64,000 bases of DNA from Modicisalibacter sp049808615. Lineage in GTDB: Bacteria > Pseudomonadota > Gammaproteobacteria > Pseudomonadales > Halomonadaceae. The stretch lies in the NCBI RefSeq assembly GCF_049808615.1, contig NZ_JBNCAN010000018.1:1-64000 (forward strand). The letters run 5' to 3'. Shown here piece after piece: positions 7,416-16,198 of the stretch. The position numbers and the translations under genes were made by a program. The notes beneath the pieces are model-generated. The model saw only the letters and a list, made by a program, of their open reading frames with translations, made no database searches and was not told the origin of the DNA. The stretch's first letter is position 1. Each line of letters opens with the position of its first letter.

Positions 7416-8498
7416 ATGACCGTCAAGAACAATACCGAGTCCGACCTGGAACTCTCGAAAGTCGGCATCGCCCTCGGTGACAACCTGTTTCAATCGTTTC
7501 TGCTGGCCGGCGAGCGCTATGTCAATCTCGATATGCGCCGCGAGGGAACGGACGAGGCGCATGTCGCCAAACTCCTGGAGGCGATTCCCGAGAGCAAGAG
7601 GAAGCTTATGACGGGTTATTTTCACCGTCAGAAGGATCTGGATCTGGCACAGCGCGTTAAGGTGCTGGGACCGCTGACCGAACTCAAGATCAGCGACCCG
7701 TTAACCCTAGAGGTCACGACCAAGGGGCTTCTAGATCGCGCCAGCTTTCGAGCCGAACTGATTCCATCCGGCATACAGGCGAATTTTCGGCTGGCACCGA
7801 CAGCTTTTCGCCAGCTTGAGGAAAGGGAGCCGCCTGGAACGGACGGCTATCGCCGCCTCGACCTGAAGCTGGAGTCTCTTCGCGTCGAGGACAGCCAAGA
7901 TGAACGTCATGTCTGGCCTTTCACCTTCAATCAGGTCGACGAGGTTTCGCTGGCTACCGTCGGCATCGATGAAACCGGCGATGTCACCTCAGGATATTAT
8001 AACCTTGGCAGCATCAAGGAAGGCGGCAAAAAAAGTTTCAATGACAAGACGATCCATTGGTTTCGGATCACCGAGGGCGGCAATCGGTTTCCAAAAGCTT
8101 ATTCGGTGAGTGTGTATGCCATCGAGCGCGATGAGGGCGGTTGGAACGAGTTCCTTGATGCCGCGCGCGAGTATGCGAAGGCAAAGATTACCGAGGAACT
8201 GATCGCCCGAGGGGTTATTGCTGCCGGGGAAGCCTTGGGCGTGGTGATTCCTCCGCATGTGGCAAGGATCATCGCCAACGCGGTGAAAGGTTTCCTGGAT
8301 AACATCATGGACTGGCTAGCCAGACTGTTCACGAATGAGGACGACATACTCGGGTCGCGGACGAGAAGAGCGACAATTAACAGTTACACCGGTAATTGGG
8401 GCAGTAGCGGTACCGCGCGCTCAAGCTCGTGGAACTGGCGCTTCTCTGGAGAAGGCGGACGCTGGCGCACTCGTATGCACTGGCAACTGAGCCGCTAA
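7416..8498 (+). CDS. Hypothetical protein, unrecognised family
   Basis: 360 residues; I do not recognise the family. The start is supported by GGGAG about 9 nt upstream. There is no signal peptide and no clear membrane helix. By eye there are three parts: residues 1-140, mixed charged and beta-like; 140-225, a likely beta-sandwich segment (VDEVSLATVGIDETG, GGKKSFNDKTIHWFRI); and 235-305, an amphipathic helical stretch ending in VKGFLDNIMDWLARLF. The C-terminal 45 residues are rich in Ser, Trp, Arg and Gly (SSSWNWRF, RMHWQLSR), suggesting beta strands. It sits in the clpB-tail island beside a LuxR regulator. A secreted or surface-acting protein is conceivable but unproven. Confidence 0.75.
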   Translation: MTVKNNTESDLELSKVGIALGDNLFQSFLLAGERYVNLDMRREGTDEAHVAKLLEAIPESKRKLMTGYFHRQKDLDLAQRVKVLGPLTELKISDPLTLEVTTKGLLDRASFRAELIPSGIQANFRLAPTAFRQLEEREPPGTDGYRRLDLKLESLRVEDSQDERHVWPFTFNQVDEVSLATVGIDETGDVTSGYYNLGSIKEGGKKSFNDKTIHWFRITEGGNRFPKAYSVSVYAIERDEGGWNEFLDAAREYAKAKITEELIARGVIAAGEALGVVIPPHVARIIANAVKGFLDNIMDWLARLFTNEDDILGSRTRRATINSYTGNWGSSGTARSSSWNWRFSGEGGRWRTRMHWQLSR

Positions 8499-8520
8499 TC
8501 AGGTGTGACGCTTTCATCGA

Positions 8521-8705
8521 CAAAAAAGCCCGCCGGGAACGGCGGGCCAAGGAGGAAAAAAACGTTCTGAACGACATCATTTGTCGAATTTCAGATGGTC
8601 GTCCTCGGTGCTCACGCGAATGGTATCACCGGGAGCAAAACGACCCGCCAACAGATCCTGTGCCAAGGGGTTCTCGATGCGGTTCTGGATGGCCCGCTTG
8701 AGCGG
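8521..8705. repeat. Direct repeat, copy B: intact clpB 3' end plus terminator
   Basis: Intact counterpart of the copy at 5863-6046. It includes the clpB terminator and the last 43 codons of clpB (42 residues and the stop). The two copies are direct and 2,474 bp apart (6047-8520). Confidence 0.85.
8522..8547 (-). terminator. Terminator of clpB
   Basis: GCCCGCC (8528-8534), loop GGGAAC, GGCGGGC (8541-8547), followed on the minus strand by TTTTTT. It starts 30 bp after the clpB stop and 24 bp beyond the convergent gene's stop. Confidence 0.85.
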
Positions 8706-11162
8706 CCGCGCGCCGAAGACCGGATCGAAGCCCACCACCGCCAACTGCGCCATGGCATCGTCGCTGATCTCGAGTGAGAGATCGTGCTCCGCCAGTCGAC
8801 CCCGTAGCCGGTCGAGCTGGATGCTGGCGATGGCCTGAATCTGCTCCTGACCGAGCGCATGGAAGACTACCACTTCATCGATGCGGTTGATCAGTTCTGG
8901 ACGGAAGTGATTACCCACCACCTCCATGACCGATGCCCGCATCACCTCATAGTCCGCGTCATCGCCGCCCAGCCGCTGGATGATGTCGGAGCCCATGTTG
9001 GAGGTCATGACGATCACCGTATTGCGGAAATCCACGGTACGTCCCTGGCCGTCGGTGAGGCGACCGTCTTCCAGTACCTGCAATAGAATATTGAAGACGT
9101 CCGGATGCGCCTTCTCGACCTCGTCCAGCAGCAACACCGAATAGGGCTTGCGGCGTACCGCCTCGGTGAGATAACCGCCCTCTTCGTAACCCACATAGCC
9201 GGGAGGCGCCCCAATCAGCCGCGCCACGGAGTGCTTCTCCATGAACTCGGACATATCGATGCGCACCATGGCTTCTTCGGTGTCGAAGAGGAAATTGGCC
9301 AGCGACTTGCACAGCTCGGTCTTGCCCACCCCGGTCGGGCCGAGGAACAGAAAAGAGCCGTTGGGACGGTTGGGATCGGCAAGCCCCGCTCGGGAACGAC
9401 GTACCGCATTGGCCACCGCATTGACCGCCTCGTCCTGGCCGATCACCCGCTCGTGGAGCGCGTCTTCCATGCGCAGCAGCTTGTCGCGCTCGCCTTCGAG
9501 CATCTTGGACACGGGAATACCGGTCCAGCGCGAGACGACCTCGGCGATCTCCTCCTCGGTGACGTTGGAGCGCAGCAGCACATGCTTGGAGGTATCCGCC
9601 GCCTCCCCTTCGCCAGACTCGGCGATCTTCTTCTCCAGCGTCGGGATGACCCCGTACTGCAGCTCGGACATGCGCCCTAGATCACTCTGGCGACGTGCCG
9701 CCTCGAGATCGATGCGCGCCTGCTCGAGCTCCGCCTTGAATTGGGCCGCCCCCTGGATACTGGCTTTCTCGGACTTCCACACCTCTTCGAGGTCCGCATA
9801 CTCGCGTTCGAGTTCGTCTATCTGACCCTGAAGCCCTTCCAGGCGCTTTCGCGAGGCCTCATCGGTCTCCTTCTTCAGCGCCTCACGTTCCATCTTGAGC
9901 TGAATCAGGCGGCGGTCGAGACGATCCATCTCCTCCGGCTTGGAATCCAGTTCCATGCGGATGCGCGAGGCCGCCTCATCGATCAGGTCGATGGCCTTGT
10001 CCGGCAACTGGCGATCGGTGATGTAGCGGGTCGACAGCTTGGCCGCGGCGATGATCGCCGAATCGGTGATATCGACCCCATGGTGCACCTCGTAGCGCTC
10101 CTTGAGGCCGCGCAGGATGGCGACGGTGTCTTCCTCGGTCGGCTCGTCCACCAGCACCTTCTGGAAACGGCGCTCCAGAGCGGCATCCTTCTCGATGTAC
10201 TTGCGGTATTCGTCCAGGGTCGTGGCGCCCACGCAGTGCAGCTCACCGCGAGCCAAGGCCGGCTTCAACATATTGCCGGCGTCCATGGATCCTTCTGCCT
10301 TGCCGGCGCCGACCATGGTGTGCAACTCATCGATGAACAGGATCACCCGGCCCTCTTCCTGGGCCAGCTCCTTGAGTACCGCCTTCAAGCGCTCCTCGAA
10401 CTCGCCCCGGAACTTGGCACCGGCCAATAGCGCCCCCATGTCCAGGGACAGCACCCGCTTGTCCTTGAGCCCTTCCGGCACCTCACCGTTGATGATGCGC
10501 TGGGCCAGTCCCTCGACGATAGCGGTCTTGCCCACCCCGGGTTCGCCGATCAGCACCGGGTTGTTCTTGGTACGCCGCTGCAGCACCTGGATCGTGCGGC
10601 GGATCTCGTCATCCCGGCCGATCACCGGATCGAGCTTGCCCTCGGTGGCCCGGGCGGTAAGGTCCAAGGTGTACTTGTCCAGCGCTTCGCGGTTTTCCTC
10701 AGCGTTGGCATCGTCGACCTTGGCACCTCCGCGAAGACTGTCGATGGCAGCCAGTACCGCTTTCTTGGTCAGGCCCGCCTGGGTCAACACGCGAGTGATG
10801 GCGTGGTTCATTTCCAGGGCCGCGAGCAGCACCAGTTCGCTGGCAATGTACTGGTCGCCGCGTTTCTGGGCTTCTCGGTCGGCCAGATTGAACAACCTCG
10901 CCAGATCCTGGCTCATATTGACGTTGCCGTCGAACTGCCCCACCTCGGGCAGGTTGTCCAGATAGTCGGCCAGGCCATCGCGCAGCTTGGCGATGTCACC
11001 GCCACTCTTCTGCACCAACCCCTTGATGCCGCTATCCTGGGCATCGAGTAGTGCGGCCACCAAGTGGCCAGGATCGAGTTGATTGTGGCCGCTGCCTACC
11101 GCCAGGGATTGGGCCTCGGCCAGGGCGTTCTGCAATTTGCTGGTCATGCGGTCGATTCGCAT
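8577..11162 (-). CDS. clpB: ATP-dependent disaggregase ClpB (Hsp100)
   Basis: Hexameric AAA+ chaperone that extracts polypeptides from aggregates together with DnaK. At 861 residues it matches the family. In order: N-domain (1-145); AAA1 with Walker A GEPGVGKT near residue 205 and Walker B VILFIDELH; the coiled-coil middle domain (about 400-525); and AAA2 with Walker A GPTGVGKTE near 605. The C-terminus ends in HLKFDK. It starts MRIDRMTSK, like E. coli MRLDRLTNK, with GGGAGGAA just upstream. A sigma32-type promoter lies 70 bp upstream. Its 3' end is duplicated at 5863-6046. Confidence 0.97.
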   Translation of the reverse strand: MRIDRMTSKLQNALAEAQSLAVGSGHNQLDPGHLVAALLDAQDSGIKGLVQKSGGDIAKLRDGLADYLDNLPEVGQFDGNVNMSQDLARLFNLADREAQKRGDQYIASELVLLAALEMNHAITRVLTQAGLTKKAVLAAIDSLRGGAKVDDANAEENREALDKYTLDLTARATEGKLDPVIGRDDEIRRTIQVLQRRTKNNPVLIGEPGVGKTAIVEGLAQRIINGEVPEGLKDKRVLSLDMGALLAGAKFRGEFEERLKAVLKELAQEEGRVILFIDELHTMVGAGKAEGSMDAGNMLKPALARGELHCVGATTLDEYRKYIEKDAALERRFQKVLVDEPTEEDTVAILRGLKERYEVHHGVDITDSAIIAAAKLSTRYITDRQLPDKAIDLIDEAASRIRMELDSKPEEMDRLDRRLIQLKMEREALKKETDEASRKRLEGLQGQIDELEREYADLEEVWKSEKASIQGAAQFKAELEQARIDLEAARRQSDLGRMSELQYGVIPTLEKKIAESGEGEAADTSKHVLLRSNVTEEEIAEVVSRWTGIPVSKMLEGERDKLLRMEDALHERVIGQDEAVNAVANAVRRSRAGLADPNRPNGSFLFLGPTGVGKTELCKSLANFLFDTEEAMVRIDMSEFMEKHSVARLIGAPPGYVGYEEGGYLTEAVRRKPYSVLLLDEVEKAHPDVFNILLQVLEDGRLTDGQGRTVDFRNTVIVMTSNMGSDIIQRLGGDDADYEVMRASVMEVVGNHFRPELINRIDEVVVFHALGQEQIQAIASIQLDRLRGRLAEHDLSLEISDDAMAQLAVVGFDPVFGARPLKRAIQNRIENPLAQDLLAGRFAPGDTIRVSTEDDHLKFDK

Positions 11163-11230
11163 CGAATTCCTCCCTCAGGGGCAAGGCGCGTTTGGACGCG
11201 CCTTGCGGCCTTCATTTACGTTGACATATT

Positions 11231-11259
11231 CAATGGAGGTATGTTGGGAGGGTTTCAAG
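11231..11259 (-). promoter_or_regulatory. Sigma32 (heat-shock) promoter of clpB
   Basis: On the minus strand CTTGAAA (11259-11253) is followed after 14 bp by CTCCATTG (11238-11231). This closely matches the sigma32 consensus CTTGAAA / CCCCATNT, at the right distance from the clpB start. Confidence 0.75.
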
Positions 11260-11341
11260 TCGGTGGGTAGCGAAAGCAGCAGCGCAATTGATCGAGATCA
11301 AAATGAAAAGATATCACGCATAGCAATAAGTCAGCTTTTCC

Positions 11342-12097
11342 TTATCTCAGCCAGATCACGCTGGCCATCCGCCCGGTCACACCGTCGTCCCGGCGGTAAG
11401 AATAAAAACGCGATTCACAAGCGGTGCAAAAATGGCCACCGCTGATATGCGAGACCCCCAGGCGCTCCAGCCGCAGGCGCGCCAATCGGTAAAGATCACC
11501 CATGTAGTGGTTGAGCCGATAGGGGCTGGGTTCAAAGGCACTAGCTGCCTCGGGCTGAACCGCAACGAAGGCCTCGAATACCTCCCGGCCCACTTCAAAT
11601 TGAGCATTTGAAATGGCCGGGCCAAGCCAGGCCATCAGATCTTCCGGAGCACATCCCAACGCTGCAACGCTGGCCTCTAGAACACCCCCCGCCAGGCTAC
11701 GCCAACCAGCGTGAGCGAGTCCGACACGGCTCCCCTGGCGATCGCACAGGAACACCGGCAAACAATCGGCGGTAAGTATTACGCAGGCATAGTGCTTGTC
11801 GAAGGCCACCGCGGCATCGCCCTTGGGCAACGTCCTGGCAAACTCCGCGGAATAGCCTTGAACGACATTGGCGCCATGCACCTGATCGAGCCACAACAGA
11901 GGGCGTTCGTCGTCTATCTGTTCGGCCAGCAGATCACGACAGTGCGCCACCTTGGCCGGATCATCACCCACATGAAGTGCCGGATTGAAAGCGGCGAAGG
12001 GCCCCTGGCTGGGCCCGGTCTCCCGGGTGGTGATGAAGGCGCCAACGGTGCTCGGCGACGGCCAGTCGGGCAACAAAAGCGTCGGTTGCTCGCTCAT
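11342..12097 (-). CDS. pgeF: Peptidoglycan editing factor / multicopper polyphenol oxidase family (YfiH)
   Basis: A 251-residue protein of the YfiH/PgeF family, which in E. coli removes mis-incorporated L-serine from UDP-MurNAc-L-Ser; the family also has laccase-like and purine-nucleoside activities. Diagnostic motifs are QVHGANV, TADCLPVFL, HAGWRSLAGG and the C-terminal GHFCTACESRFYSYRRD with metal-binding His and Cys. Its ATG overlaps the rluD stop by 4 bp, so the two are cotranscribed. The rluD-pgeF-clpB order is common in gammaproteobacteria. Confidence 0.92.
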   Translation of the reverse strand: MSEQPTLLLPDWPSPSTVGAFITTRETGPSQGPFAAFNPALHVGDDPAKVAHCRDLLAEQIDDERPLLWLDQVHGANVVQGYSAEFARTLPKGDAAVAFDKHYACVILTADCLPVFLCDRQGSRVGLAHAGWRSLAGGVLEASVAALGCAPEDLMAWLGPAISNAQFEVGREVFEAFVAVQPEAASAFEPSPYRLNHYMGDLYRLARLRLERLGVSHISGGHFCTACESRFYSYRRDDGVTGRMASVIWLR

Positions 12098-13053
12098 GTG
12101 CGCTCCTCACTGTCGACTCTCAAGTAGTCGAGAAGCATCAGCAGGTCGTCCGGCAAATCGGCGCGAAATTCCATCGACTTGTCATGACGTGGATGAATAA
12201 ATGCCAGCTTGCGCGCGTGCAGGGCCTGGCGGGGAAACTCGCGCAGGATTTCCTTGAGGGTATCGGAGGCCCCGGCCGGCAATTTGAAGCGGCCGCTGTA
12301 GAGCGCATCCCCGATCAAGGGGAAGCGCCGATGGGCCATGTGCACACGAATCTGATGGGTGCGTCCGGTTTCCAGCTTGCAACGCACATGCGTATGACCG
12401 CGAAAACGTTCGGCAACGCGGTAATGGGTGATCGCCGGTTTGCCCGAGTCAGTGACCGCCTGACGTTTGCGATCCTTGGGATGACGCCCGATTGGCGCGT
12501 CCACCGTGCCGCCGGCGGTCATGACGCCGATGACGACCGCATCATATTCACGAGAAACGCTGCGCGCCTGGAGCTGCTCGACCAGCGAGGTCTGCGCCTG
12601 CAGCGTCTTGGCGACGACCATCAAGCCGCTGGTGTCCTTATCGAGACGATGCACGATGCCTGCTCGCGGTATGGCAGCCAACGCCGGACAATAATGCAGC
12701 ACCGCATTGAGCAGGGTGCCGTCCGGATTGCCCGCCGCCGGGTGCACCACCAATCCTGGCGGCTTGTCGATGACCAATACATCGTCGTCCTCGAAGACGA
12801 TATCCAAGGCGATCGCCTGGGGCACCCAGCGCGTTTCTTCCTCGAGCACCGCGTGCAACGCCAGTCGCTCGCCTCCGTAAACCTTGTCCTTGGGTTTGGC
12901 CTGAACGCCGTCCAGGGTCAGCGCGCCTTGCTTGATCCAGCTCTTCAGCCGCTCGCGGGAAAAATCGGGCAGTAGTTCCGCCGCGGCCTGGTCGAGGCGC
13001 ATGCCGACCATGGCTTCGGGAATGGATTCGTCGCGATGAACGGTCTCTGACAT
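12094..13053 (-). CDS. rluD: 23S rRNA pseudouridine(1911/1915/1917) synthase
   Basis: Modifies helix 69 of 23S rRNA. An S4 RNA-binding domain lies at about residues 18-80 (MRLDQAAAELLPDFSRERLK). The catalytic domain carries the RluA-family motif HRLDKDTSGLMVV, with the catalytic Asp, at about residue 140. It also has GRTHQIRVHMAH and GDALYSGR. At 319 residues it is of normal length. It is divergent from bamD, an arrangement conserved in Pseudomonas and relatives. Confidence 0.95.
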   Translation of the reverse strand: MSETVHRDESIPEAMVGMRLDQAAAELLPDFSRERLKSWIKQGALTLDGVQAKPKDKVYGGERLALHAVLEEETRWVPQAIALDIVFEDDDVLVIDKPPGLVVHPAAGNPDGTLLNAVLHYCPALAAIPRAGIVHRLDKDTSGLMVVAKTLQAQTSLVEQLQARSVSREYDAVVIGVMTAGGTVDAPIGRHPKDRKRQAVTDSGKPAITHYRVAERFRGHTHVRCKLETGRTHQIRVHMAHRRFPLIGDALYSGRFKLPAGASDTLKEILREFPRQALHARKLAFIHPRHDKSMEFRADLPDDLLMLLDYLRVDSEERT

Positions 13054-13164
13054 AGCGTTCTTGTGGCCTGTGACGTTTCGCCCCTGTGGGGCTTTGCTTT
13101 ATAGTGAGCCGAATTCGGCCGATTCTAGCATGGCCACCGCAGATTGCCCGATATGAGGATGACG

Positions 13165-13962
13165 ATGCGCGCGACTACTCTGGCTACCCTGTTGCTTTCC
13201 GCCACCCTGCTGGCGGGCTGCGCCAGCAACGAGGCAGCCCCGGATTTACAGGAGCAGGAGCTCTATCAGAAGGCCCAGACATCGCTGGATGCCGGGCGCT
13301 ACAGCAGCGCCGTCACTCAGCTTGAAGCTCTGGATACTCGCTTTCCCTTCGGCAGCTATGCGGAACAGGCACAGCTCGAGCTGATCTACGCTTACTACAA
13401 GGTGGACAACTGGGAAGCCGCCCGGGCCGCCGCCAGTCGCTTTATCCGTCTGCACCCGGATCACCCCCAGGTCGACTACGCCTACTACATGCGTGGTCTT
13501 GCTGCTTATCAGGCGGGGCGTTTCAGCCTCGAGAGTCTAAACCTGATCGACATCTCCAAACGCGATCTCGGCGCTTCGCGGGATGCCTATGTCGATTTCG
13601 GCGAGCTGGTCCGGCGTTATCCGGACAGCCCCTACGCCGCCGATGCGCGTCAACGCATCATCTATCTGCGCAACGTGTTGGCCCGCAGCGAGCTGCAGGT
13701 GGCCGACTTCTATCTGCGTAAGGGTGCCTACGTCGCCGCCATCGAGCGTGGCCGCTGGGTCATCGAGCATTACCCGCAATCCACCGCTACCCGGGATGCT
13801 CTGGCAGTCATGGTAGAAGGCTATCTCGGCATGGATATGCGCGACCGCGCCCGGGAAGCGTTGGCGACCCTGATCGAGAACGATCCGGACAACCGGCACC
13901 TGGATGGCCGCACCTTCGAACCGGAGCACGTCAAGGCCAAACCGCTTAGTCTTGACAGCTGA
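13165..13962 (+). CDS. bamD: Outer membrane assembly lipoprotein BamD
   Basis: Lipoprotein of the BAM complex that inserts beta-barrel proteins in the outer membrane. The N-terminus is a lipoprotein signal: MRATTLATLL followed by the lipobox LLAGC. The mature part consists of TPR repeats (YQKAQTSLDAGRY, AQLELIYAYYKVDNWEAA). Four in-frame ATGs lie close together (13144, 13153, 13159, 13165). I prefer 13165 because GAGG precedes it at suitable spacing and the signal peptide is then compact; that gives 265 residues. A possible -10 TATAGT lies at 13100-13105. Confidence 0.92.
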   Translation: MRATTLATLLLSATLLAGCASNEAAPDLQEQELYQKAQTSLDAGRYSSAVTQLEALDTRFPFGSYAEQAQLELIYAYYKVDNWEAARAAASRFIRLHPDHPQVDYAYYMRGLAAYQAGRFSLESLNLIDISKRDLGASRDAYVDFGELVRRYPDSPYAADARQRIIYLRNVLARSELQVADFYLRKGAYVAAIERGRWVIEHYPQSTATRDALAVMVEGYLGMDMRDRAREALATLIENDPDNRHLDGRTFEPEHVKAKPLSLDS

Positions 13963-14035
13963 TATCGATATCGAGCCCCTTATCAGACTCTGGAAATAAA
14001 TAAAAAGCCTGGGAACAAGAAGTCTTGAAGCGATA

Positions 14036-14062
14036 AGCCCTGCCAATCGGCAGGGCTACTCT
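14036..14062 (+). terminator. Terminator after bamD
   Basis: AGCCCTGCC (14036-14044), loop AATC, GGCAGGGCT (14049-14057), then ACTCTTTT. A 9-bp stem 73 bp after the bamD stop and 25 bp before the convergent nadE stop. Confidence 0.8.
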
Positions 14063-14086
14063 TTTAGCTCACGGCGCTGACACGGC

Positions 14087-15718
14087 TCAATTACCTGGCT
14101 GCCAGCCATTGACGACGGGATAACGCCGATCGCGACCAAAACCGCGGGCCGTCACCCGTACGCCGAGAGGCGCCTGACGGCGCTTGTATTCACTGCGATC
14201 GACCAACTTCACTACTCTGTAGACGTCCTCGGCGGCAAACCCTGCCTCGATGATCGCCTCGGCGCTCATATCTCTCTCGATGTAACGCCCGAGAATCGCA
14301 TCAAGGATATCGTAGCCCGGCAAGGAATCGCTGTCCTGCTGATCCGGCGCCAACTCCGCAGAGGGCGGGCGTGTGATGACCCGCTCAGGAATCACCAGCC
14401 CTTGGGTGTTGCGCCATTTGGCCAGACGATAGACCCAGGTCTTGTAGACGTCCTTCAAGGCATTGTAACCGCCCACCATATCGCCATAGAGCGTGGCATA
14501 GCCCACCGCCATCTCGCTCTTGTTGCCGGTAGTCAGCACCATCAACCCCTTCTTGTTGGAAATGGCCATGAGCAACACGCCACGACAACGCGACTGCAGA
14601 TTTTCCTCGGTGGTATCCCGCTCACTTCCCGCAAAGCTATCGGCTAGAGTCTCGGTGAAGGCCTCGACCATCGGCGCAATCGGCATCACCTCATAATGCA
14701 CTCCGAGCAAACGTGCCTGCTCGGCGGCATCTGCCCGGGAGATATCGGCGGTATAGTGATACGGCATCATCACCGCCTGGACTCGCTCGGGGCCCAGCGC
14801 ATCCACGGCGATGGCCAGCGACAGGGCGGAATCGATGCCGCCGGAGAGTCCCAGCACCACCCCTTGAAAACCGCTCTTGTTGACATAATCGCGTAGCCCC
14901 GTGACCAGGGCGCAGTAGAGGTTGTCCTCGTTGTCGCCCAGGGCTTCGCACTCCCCTGTCTCTGGCTCCCAACGCCCATCACGTTTGACGAAGCGCACCG
15001 GCATCAGTCCCACCTGCCAATGCGGCGCGCGCACCCGCAGATCGCCTTCGGCGCTTACCACCAGCGACCCCCCATCGAATACCAGGTCGTCTTGCCCGCC
15101 GATCTGATTGACGTAAACTACTGGAAGCTGCACTTCACGGGCTCGATCGGCAAACAACGCAAGGCGCTCGGCGGGCTTGTCCTGGTGGAAGGGCGAGGCG
15201 TTGAGAGTCACGAGGATATCGGCGCCGGCTTCCTGAGCCTTGCGCACCGGCTTGCCTTCCCAGAGATCTTCGCAGATGAGGATACCCAACCGCGCCCCCC
15301 GATGCTCGATCACCAGCGGCTGGCGACCCGGTGTGAAATAGCGATGTTCGTCGAACACCAGATAATTGGGAAGCGCCTGCTTGGCGTACTCGCCGACCCA
15401 CTCACCGTTGTAGAGCACACCGGCCAGATTGAAATATCCTTTCCTGCGACGCCCGGGATAGCCGACGATCACCATCACATCCCGCACGATCTTCTTGGCC
15501 ATGCGCTCCCGGGCTTCCTCCAATCGGTCTTCCATTGAGCCACGTAGCAGCAGATCTTCGGGGGGATAGCCGGTGAGAAACAACTCGGGCAGCACGACCA
15601 CATCGGCCTTGTGCTCGATACACGCCTCGCGCACCGTCTCGATAGCAAGCTCGGCATTGCCGGGAATATCGCCCACCAGGGGGTCCAGTTGGGCCATGAC
15701 CAGCGTCAGGTCTTGCAT
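14087..15718 (-). CDS. nadE: Glutamine-dependent NAD+ synthetase
   Basis: Final step of NAD synthesis: amidates deamido-NAD+ using glutamine-derived ammonia and ATP. The N-terminal carbon-nitrogen hydrolase (nitrilase-like) domain covers residues 1-270 with the Glu-Lys-Cys triad context (VVLPELFLTGY, LICEDLWEG). The C-terminal synthetase domain begins near residue 285 with the PP-loop LGLSGGIDSAL. At 543 residues this is the fused two-domain form, not the short ammonia-dependent enzyme. GGAAACG precedes the ATG. It is convergent with bamD. Confidence 0.95.
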   Translation of the reverse strand: MQDLTLVMAQLDPLVGDIPGNAELAIETVREACIEHKADVVVLPELFLTGYPPEDLLLRGSMEDRLEEARERMAKKIVRDVMVIVGYPGRRRKGYFNLAGVLYNGEWVGEYAKQALPNYLVFDEHRYFTPGRQPLVIEHRGARLGILICEDLWEGKPVRKAQEAGADILVTLNASPFHQDKPAERLALFADRAREVQLPVVYVNQIGGQDDLVFDGGSLVVSAEGDLRVRAPHWQVGLMPVRFVKRDGRWEPETGECEALGDNEDNLYCALVTGLRDYVNKSGFQGVVLGLSGGIDSALSLAIAVDALGPERVQAVMMPYHYTADISRADAAEQARLLGVHYEVMPIAPMVEAFTETLADSFAGSERDTTEENLQSRCRGVLLMAISNKKGLMVLTTGNKSEMAVGYATLYGDMVGGYNALKDVYKTWVYRLAKWRNTQGLVIPERVITRPPSAELAPDQQDSDSLPGYDILDAILGRYIERDMSAEAIIEAGFAAEDVYRVVKLVDRSEYKRRQAPLGVRVTARGFGRDRRYPVVNGWQPGN

Positions 15719-15841
15719 GGCGAATCGTTTCCTTTAATTGGCTGGAACGGATAGGAGCTTTACACTTACTCCCTCATGCACATTGTCCCGCAAGGTCTGC
15801 GCTGAGGCAAAGCGCCTACCGGCCACCGAGGGAGTCAGAGG

Positions 15842-16102
15842 ATGAATCTTTTGATCATACGCCTGATCATTTTTGCCGTGCTGTTCTGGGCGGGTCTCAA
15901 ATTGTATCGCATGTACCGGGAGTGGCAGTCGGAGCGGAACGACGATCAGCCGCACCGCCTCGATGATGGCCAGATGGTGCGTTGCAGTTATTGTCGCGTG
16001 CACCTACCGGAAGACGAGGCATTGCGTCGGGGCGATCAATGGTTCTGTAGTCACGAGCATCGCGACAAGTTTCTTGAACAGCAGCGTCCATCCGACGACT
16101 GA
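15842..16102 (+). CDS. PP0621-like small membrane-anchored zinc-ribbon protein
   Basis: 86 residues. One N-terminal membrane helix (LLIIRLIIFAVLFWAGLKLY) is followed by a charged linker and a C-terminal metal-binding pattern, CSYCRVHLPEDEAL then FCSHEHRDKF. This is the layout of the PP0621 family of unknown function found in pseudomonads and relatives. GGGAGTCAGAGG directly precedes the ATG. It lies 123 bp from the divergent nadE and just upstream of the pseudopilin gene; a functional link is not evident. Confidence 0.75.
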   Translation: MNLLIIRLIIFAVLFWAGLKLYRMYREWQSERNDDQPHRLDDGQMVRCSYCRVHLPEDEALRRGDQWFCSHEHRDKFLEQQRPSDD

Positions 16103-16198
16103 CACAATCGCTCGCACACCCTCATGTTTTGTTCGGTGAGCCCGATATTGATAGAAAGCCATTCGAATAACCAAAATTCAAAGACGGGCACTGCTAGT

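Noticed and set aside
6072..8498. A tyrosine-integrase element at clpB
   Set aside because: No integrase gene or tRNA-type attachment site is present; the repeat is long and divergent, unlike a short identical att core.
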